From the NCBI GenBank assembly GCA_016705475.1, contig JADIYD010000014.1, positions 626,039-690,038 of the forward strand: a stretch of 64,000 nucleotides of DNA, read 5' to 3'. Below the pieces are notes generated by a model that saw nothing but the letters and a program-made list of their open reading frames with translations, ran no database searches and was not told the DNA's origin. This document shows, piece by piece, positions 58,799-64,000 of the stretch (position 1 is its first letter; each line of letters opens with the position of its first letter). This DNA is from Betaproteobacteria bacterium. Lineage in GTDB: Bacteria; Pseudomonadota; Gammaproteobacteria; Burkholderiales; Rhodocyclaceae. A program made the position numbers and the translations under genes.

Positions 58799-59171
58799 GC
58801 GTGCTCCAGAATGACGTAGGCGACGGCGTATTCCGCTTCGTCGCTGATCGAAAGATGGGCGATCAGGTTTTGGTTTTTGATCATTTTTGCCAGTTGACCG
58901 TGGAAGTGCAGTGCCGGCTTGCCCAGTTCGTCATGGCCGACCGCAATCGCCGTCAGCGTGGCAGGCGGGCGCACACCGGTGCCCAGCGCCTTGCTGAAGG
59001 CTTCTTGGCTGCAAAACGTTTGGCGAGGAAGCGGCCCTTATCAGCCGCCTTGGCGAATTCCTCGATTTCCTGTGGTGCCAGTAGTTTATCCAGCGCACGG
59101 TCGCCATGTCGCTCCCACATGCCACGCAATCGCGCAACGGCGACGATGTCGGTGCCAATGCCGTAGATCAT
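58795..59171 (-). CDS. acpS: Holo-[acyl-carrier-protein] synthase, frameshifted here
   Basis: AcpS attaches phosphopantetheine to ACP. Starts MIYGIGTDIVAVARLRGMWERHG (catalytic IGTDIV). RFLAKRFAAKEAFSKALGTGV is recovered if one G is restored near 59003, after which the frame continues through HLSISDEAEYAVAYVILEHA to the stop at 58795. A dispersed-element copy (58881-58910) lies within it. Order pdxJ-acpS-nagZ is conserved in betaproteobacteria. Confidence 0.9.
58881..58910 (+). repeat. Dispersed GGTYGACC element, copy 11 (inside acpS)
   Basis: ATTTTTGCCAGTTGACCGTG then GAAGTG, core AGTTGACC at 58892-58899. It has the short-spacer form also seen at 17181-17210. Confidence 0.55.
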
Positions 59172-59924
59172 TCGGGTGAATTTGCTGCTTCGCGCATCAG
59201 GGCTTTCATTTCCCGGACCGCCTCGCGCAGTCCGACGAAAATGGCGCGGCTGACGATGGCGTGGCCGATGTGGAGCTCGCGTATGCCAGCCAGCCGTGCA
59301 AGTGGCTGGACGTTGTAGTAATTCAGCGCATGCCCTGCATTGAAACGCATGCCAAGTTGGCGAACGGCCTGCCCGGCGCTGCGTAACTTGTCGAGCTCAG
59401 TGAGGAAGGCCGGAGCTTCAGCATCGCGGCCTTTTTTCGTAAAAAGCGTGGGCGTAAGGACCTGTGTGGATTTCACAGACGCTGGCACCAATCCGGGCAG
59501 CAGCTTCGATTTGCGCTGGTTCGGCGTCAGCTGAATACGCTGGTCAGAATGCCCGCATCGGCCAGACGCGAGATAACAGTTTTCAAGCGCGCTTCCTGCG
59601 CGAGAATATCGAGGCCACCTTCGGTCGTCACCTCGTGCCGCCCCTCGGGAACCAGCATGGCCATTTCCGGCTTGAGAGCACAGGCAATGCCGACCATTTC
59701 GTCGGTCGCTGCCATTTCAAGATTGAGTTTGATCTGGGTGGTTTCGCGCAGGCGGCGGACATCGGCATCCTGAATATGGCGGCGATCTTCCCGTAAATGC
59801 GGTGATGCCATCAGCCCCACCCAGATGGGCCTCGACGCCAGCCCAGGCGGGGTCGGGCCTCGTAAGTCCGGCGGGCTTGGCGAATGGTCGCCACGTGGTC
59901 GATATTGACACCAAGTTCGATCAT
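59168..59924 (-). CDS. pdxJ: Pyridoxine 5'-phosphate synthase, multiply frameshifted here
   Basis: PdxJ condenses DXP and 3-amino-1-hydroxyacetone phosphate to PNP (vitamin B6). Starts MIELGVNIDHVATIRQARRT. Later blocks, in shifting frames, are GGADGIT, LREDRRHIQDADVRRL, LNLEMAATDEMVGIA, MLVPEGRHEVTTEGGLD, EIHTGPYAHAFYEKG and LGMRFNAGHALNYYNVQPLARL. Breaks are near 59855, 59805, 59525 and 59440. Its end overlaps acpS by 4 nt. recO, the usual upstream neighbour, is absent; accessory DNA begins instead. Confidence 0.88.
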
Positions 59925-60199
59925 AGCTCCTGCAACTCTATAGTTATCGGGCGCTAACGCCCATGGTCATTAGAATAATTGTCTTTGTTACTTAGCAAGC
60001 TACTCAACTAGCTACTCAATACCGCCATGGTAGCCATTATTTTAACTGTTCCATGCTGCCCAAGCACGGCTGGTTATATACCGTGTTTCCCTACAGTTAC
60101 TCGCTCGCCCCCATGCTCGTCACAATCCGCCTAATGTATTTACCAAGGTCGGCGCCTGCCGTCGTGGACGAGATAGACCACGGCAAAGCCTACCTGGGC

Positions 60200-60530
60200 A
60201 AGCTGCAGACAGTCTGTGGCAGGACTGTCCAGCCGTCTATGTACCTGCCCCGCGTCTCTTCGAGGAACTGCGGATCGCCCATGGCGACGGGAGCTTCGGC
60301 AAGCGCCTCGCCTCGCTGGCCAAGACGGATTTGCTGATCCTGATGTTGGGTATTGGCGCCGCTCAATCAGGCCGAACGCAATGATTTGCTGGAGGTGCTT
60401 GATGATCGCGTCGGCACGCGCGGCCAGCGTTTCGAATGCGACTCGATCTCGTGACGCAAGTGGATTCTCGCCGTCTATCCACCCGGCGCCCCTCTTGACG
60501 GCCTTCGTGCACCGTGCTTCTCAAAAACCC
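60200..60530 (+). pseudogene. IS21-family IstB ATPase remnant
   Basis: The frames contain VYVPAPRLFEELRIAHGDGSFGKRL, then AKTDLLIL and APLNQAERNDLLEVLDDRVGTRA, the C-terminal half of IstB, and a degraded tail recalling DRLVHRAS. No istA, no IS ends and no intact frame are seen. The flanking stretches 59925-60200 and 60531-60690 hold nothing I can support as a gene. Confidence 0.75.
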
Positions 60531-60692
60531 CAGGATGTCCTTGCACAGAACCAAGGATAAGATGCAATCTTTCATGCATCCTTTGATGTCCCGCGGAAAC
60601 TCATGCCGTTCTCCCTCAACCGACTCTGACCGAGGAGCCGACTGGGTGGTGTCGCCCGCCTGCCGTTGCTCAGGGCCCGAGCCTCACGCAGT

Positions 60693-61508
60693 TCAGGCCT
60701 CATCGCTCTCGCCGAGCCCAAACTTACACCGAGACCGGGCCATCCTTGCGATAACCTTCTGTTTTGTCGTCCTGGGTAAAGCGATTGCGCAGATTGCTAG
60801 GGCGGCCTGGACGCACTGCACCGTGCTTGCCGCCCAGTTCCGTTCGGAAGGCTTCGGCGACGGCGTCCGTTCCCTCGTGCGCATGCTCGATGCAGTGACG
60901 AGGTCATGCGCATCCTTGCGCTCGAAGCGCTGATCAAATGCGAACGACTTCAAGCGTGAAGCTGACCAGGTTGGCGTGTTTGATCTTCTCGGTCGCGACG
61001 CCATTGCCGCCCAGCGGGTTCTGCCTGGATCTCGGTGACCTGGTGTAGGTCGAAGACGATGGATGAATGCGGGATGTTCAGTGCCGAGATCGTACCTTCG
61101 GTTGGCAGCGGCTGCACCTTGCCGCCGGCGATGTCCGGCGCGTCCGCGAGCAACTCCAGCACCATCAGAGCGCCGTGTTCGGTGCGGGTTTGCCAACGCC
61201 AGGAGAGCTTTTTCGGCCTCGTTCTCGGCGCGATCGAAGCCCATCTTCTTGATGTTGTCCTCCAGCGAGTGATATGCCTCGGTGTCGGCCAGTATCTGGA
61301 GGTCGATCACGATATCCACATCCATGGTGCCCGCATGCGCGGGGACCACCGGCGATCGAGCGGCGACCAGGTACCTCGGGGGTGAGGCCTCCCACCAAAT
61401 AGACCGAATCCTTCCAGGGGCGAAACCGCGCAGCAGCGTCACGAGAACACGTTCGCAATCCTGCGTGTACTGGTCGCTGTAGCCATCGAGTGTCGTGGGC
61501 TTGGCCAT
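60693..61508 (-). pseudogene. AbiEii-type nucleotidyltransferase toxin-like gene, frameshifted
   Basis: Starts MAKPTTLDGYSDQYTQDCERVLVTLLRG; the other frames then give VYLVGGLTPRYLV (nucleotidyltransferase GG motif), MDVDIVIDLQIL (acidic D-x-D), NIKKMGFDRAENEAGK, HGALMVLELLADAP, SFAFDQRFERKDAHDL and a C-terminus at 60693. The pattern is that of AbiEii/AbiGii toxins, which modify tRNA or other nucleotidyl acceptors. It overlaps the stop of the preceding gene (TGATG), the normal AbiEi-AbiEii arrangement. At least four frame breaks, so inactive as read. Confidence 0.6.
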
Positions 61509-62643
61509 CAGAAACGGATCCTTTCTCGGCGCAGATGTTGAGCCATCTTCTTTGGCTGGCCTTCGCCGCGCAACAAGTCGAGATAGACCTGAATGGGACT
61601 CGCCAGCCAAAACACTGCCGACTTGCTGGCGGAAGGGCAGTTCTCCCGCCGACTTCATCTGGATGACCACGAGGTTCGCCCCTTCATTGACAATGCGCGC
61701 ATCCACTCGGCCATCGCTGTGTCAGCGCCGGCGCTGGCCAGCAGCCGAGTCCGCACCTGTGAGATACCGGACAGAAGGGGGCATAGCGCTGGGCGGCGGC
61801 TTGAGCTGATCGCGCTAGCCGACCTCATGGGCATCGAAGACTCTGCCGACCCACTCAAGCAACGGGTCCCGCTTTGTTGGCGGGCACGAAATAGCGGACG
61901 CAGAGTTCGGGAGCGGATCGGGCAATCTGCTTCGCCCACGCTTCGAGTAGGGCGCCCGGCTCGCGAAGATGGCGTTCCTTGCTCGGCCCTTGCCCGCGGG
62001 ACACCAGCCAGTCGAACACGCTCCAATCCTCACCCAATACGTCCGAGGTGGACGGCGCCACCTGCGCCTGCTCGGCCACCCGTGACACCAAACCATTCCT
62101 CGTGATTGACCAAGAGCGCGTGCAGCACCTGCGCGCGCCGGCTCAACAACGACCGCACCGACTTTCCGTCTTTGGAGTCATTGTCGATGACGTAGGCGCC
62201 GGAAGCCGGCAGAAACAGGGCTTCCTGCCGTTGTCGAGTAGAGCCGATGCGTCAATTCTGAGCAGTTCCTTCGCACCAGGCGAGAGAGGGATTCGGCAAT
62301 GAGGAAGTTCTGGTGCAAGTGGAGACATCGGCCGCGCTGGTAGCGACTTCCCAACTGCCACAACACTCCGGCGCATATCCCGGGTGTAGGGATGGTTTTC
62401 TTCGTCTCGACCAGTAAGACGACTGACTTGCCGGCGACATTCAGGTGGATTTGGGCGTTAACGCGATTGATCGGTCGACGCGCTGACCAGCAGTCTAATT
62501 CGGTATGTACGTTCTGCTACCCTGGAGTGACTTCCAGGAATTGCTCGATCAGAGCACGTTCGACAGCGACTTCGGCTGCGTCAGCAGCGGCTTCGTGTAC
62601 AGCGAATAACCGTACTATACCGAATATTCGACGGAATTCCCAT
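61508..62643 (-). pseudogene. AbiEi-type antitoxin-like gene, frameshifted
   Basis: Blocks in several frames follow the order of winged-helix AbiEi-family proteins: LIEQFLEVTPG, KSVVLLVETKKTI, PLSPGAKELLRIDASALLDNG, RVAEQAQVAPST and FDWLVSRGQGPSKERHLREPGALLEAWAKQIA (HTH part), LLEWVGRVFDAHEV, YAPFLSGISQVRTRLLASAGADTAMAEW and finally KMAQHLRRE. It would repress the pair and neutralise the toxin encoded next to it. The 5' limit is approximate. Unreliable in detail because of the many breaks. Confidence 0.5.
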
Positions 62644-62879
62644 ATTTTTTGCTGGGCGATTCCACACCCTGCACGATCCTGGCATCCCGGCGTCCAGCCG
62701 TCTGGCCTGGTGCGCCCCGCGCTTCGTGCAAATCGCGGCCATCCGGCTATGATCTCGGACGCCTGGGACCTTTGCGGGCCTGCGCGCGCTACCGGCTGGC
62801 CACCGCCGACCGTATCCGGGAAGCCGTGCGTCTGCTATCGCGCGGTGGGCTGATCACCTCGGCGAACCGGTGAAGCACT

Positions 62880-63542
62880 ACCGGGCACATACCTGTCGTC
62901 GCTTCTGCTGCTATGGGCCCACAATATCAATTTGGCGGACGCCTGATTAGATTCGGCGATGCCCCGAGCTACCTCAAAGATGGGGATACCTCGCATTGCG
63001 CCTGGAACGCGCACGTAAGGCACGTCTTCCGAGACAAGGGCCAAAGGGCGGCAGAACTTGGCTTCGGCGAGAATGTCTTCCCGCCGCCTCACCAAGGTGA
63101 CCATACTTGCTCGTCAGTCATCAGTTGGACGCGATGCGCGATCGGTGGGCGTTCCGGCCTGGTCGGCGCCTTCACCATCACGTACCCGTGGGACGCCACC
63201 GACTGGCCTGTTTGCCCCATCACCAGCCATCCTTTGCGCCGACAACTGGATCACGTCCGACTGGAGGGGCTGGTTGCCCGCGCGAGTCTTGAGCTCCACC
63301 AACACGATCAGACCGGAGGGCAGGCGGTATGCCCGGTCAAGTTTCGGCCACCAGTCCGACGGGCGTGGAACTCCTGAAACAGCCTTTCCATGTAGATCAA
63401 CCTCGAGATCCCGCAGCGCCACCGGTCGGGAGGCCCGCTCAGTCCGTGGGGCATCGGTCTTAACCGATCGCCACTGCGCCATGACCAGCGCTAAGCCTAC
63501 AACGGCAATGGCGCAACCGACGCCCCACGCTAGCGCCGACAT
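62880..63542 (-). pseudogene. Membrane-anchored PD-(D/E)XK nuclease-like gene, frameshifted
   Basis: Starts MSALAWGVGCAIAVVGLALVMAQW (one N-terminal membrane span), then LDRAYRLPSGLIVLVELKTRAGNQPLQSDVIQLSAQR, where the VELKTR follows the D...ExK nuclease arrangement. The frame breaks near 63225; GQTGQSVASHGYVMVKAPTRPE and LVRRREDILAEAKFCRPLALVSEDVPYVRVPGAMRG continue it. The substrate is unknown. The 62644-62880 stretch shows no other supportable gene. Confidence 0.5.
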
Positions 63543-63643
63543 TCTGCCGTCCCCACGCGAGCCTGACCACCACCGGGAAGTCCCGTTGCTACCGCCCCCA
63601 AGACCACGCGCATCGGAACCTGCAAAGGGCCATCGGCGCAGGA

Positions 63644-63943
63644 CTACCCAGATGCCGGGCGCCCCTGACGATAGTAGAGGCGGATCACCCGTCGTCCCCA
63701 AACGCTTGGTCGCAGCGTCTCGTCCCTCAACCGGCGCAGCACCTCCGTCTGCCAAGCCTCGCTGAACAGGCAGGTGGGGATGAAACAGCGCCCGTTCCGA
63801 TTTATTCGCGTGGAAGCCGCTATGCCTTCCTGATAGAACTGCTCGTGCTCGACCAGCCTGCGCGCCCGGGCTTGCCGCTGCCGGGCGGTGCGCCGACTTC
63901 CATAGAGTTGCTCGAACACCACTAATCTCCTGCAGCGACCCAT
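63644..63943 (-). CDS. CFI-box C-terminal domain protein
   Basis: A 99-residue frame ending in GRCFIPTCLFSEAWQTEVLRRLRDETLRPSVWGRRVIRLYYRQG, the CFI-box (CFIAT-type) domain found at the C-terminus of varied bacterial proteins. An Arg-rich helix precedes it. The true N-terminus may lie in another frame or beyond the window. Function unknown. Upstream DNA to 64000 has no further recognisable gene. Confidence 0.45.
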   Translation of the reverse strand: MGRCRRLVVFEQLYGSRRTARQRQARARRLVEHEQFYQEGIAASTRINRNGRCFIPTCLFSEAWQTEVLRRLRDETLRPSVWGRRVIRLYYRQGRPASG

Positions 63944-64000
63944 CTGCGCCAGGTCCGGAGACGCTGACCATCCGGCCGCTCACCGTCCGGCGATCGCTTA

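Overview
The window looks like a chromosomal segment of a betaproteobacterium close to Rhodocyclales (Dechloromonas/Azonexus/Azoarcus-like). The grounds are its high GC, the lexA-imuA-imuB-dnaE2 mutagenesis cassette, a DUF3567 small protein, an Arg32-type EF-P beside EarP, a uvrC-pgsA-tRNA(Gly)-tRNA(Cys)-tRNA(Leu) cluster, and a group I tRNA intron resembling the Azoarcus one. The genus is inferred from gene content, not from a search.

Layout. 1-6.7 kb: tetrathionate respiration. The 3' part of ttrA converges on ttrR and ttrS. A TsdA-like dihaem cytochrome gene sits between them, bracketed by two ungapped 193-bp copies of the ttrA/ttrR junction (about 89% identical), so a segment from a related operon appears to have been spliced in. 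7-22 kb: housekeeping genes (TonB-like, purL, rhodanese, MocR regulator, ppiD, fabI, ETF-QO, thioesterase, dgt). It also holds two divergent small genes with two SOS boxes between them. 22-28 kb: lexA with its own SOS box, then imuA, imuB and dnaE2, an inducible translesion synthesis operon. 28-36 kb: an ArsS-type radical SAM gene, exported MsrB/MsrA, a VTT-domain/flavin-reductase fusion, DUF3047, two glycosyltransferases of types linked to arsenosugar genes, and an FAD oxidoreductase.

36.57-51.19 kb: an integrated phage-satellite-like element, all but its left end transcribed leftward. It carries an integrase, an excisionase-like gene, a primase-helicase, an iteron-like array, a small-terminase-like protein, a Mor-like regulator, a portal protein and a collagen-like protein. 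No large terminase, capsid or tail gene was recognised. It is inserted in the anticodon loop of an intronless tRNA-Leu(UAA), leaving the 5' half at one end and the 3' half at the other with a shared 12-bp core. Inside its left end lies a complete second tRNA-Leu(UAA) gene interrupted by a 214-nt group I intron that splits exactly that core. The element therefore appears to destroy a probably essential tRNA gene and supply a self-splicing replacement that its own integrase should not cut. An IS3-family copy interrupts a haemerythrin cargo gene near this end.

51.2-60 kb: the host resumes with tRNA-Gly/Cys/Gly, pgsA, uvrC, a uracil-DNA glycosylase, earP, efp, an IS256-family insertion, nagZ, acpS and pdxJ. 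From uvrC onward almost every gene has one or more small indels, many in homopolymers. Because essential genes are hit, consensus error is the simplest reading. 60-64 kb: a degraded accessory region with an IstB remnant, a frameshifted AbiE-type (type IV) toxin-antitoxin pair, a membrane-anchored nuclease-like gene and a CFI-box protein.

Across the host parts I also find 11 copies of a roughly 35-bp dispersed element (core GGTYGACC next to a T-rich/GCC flank), in both orientations and often inside coding sequence. None lies in the integrated element.
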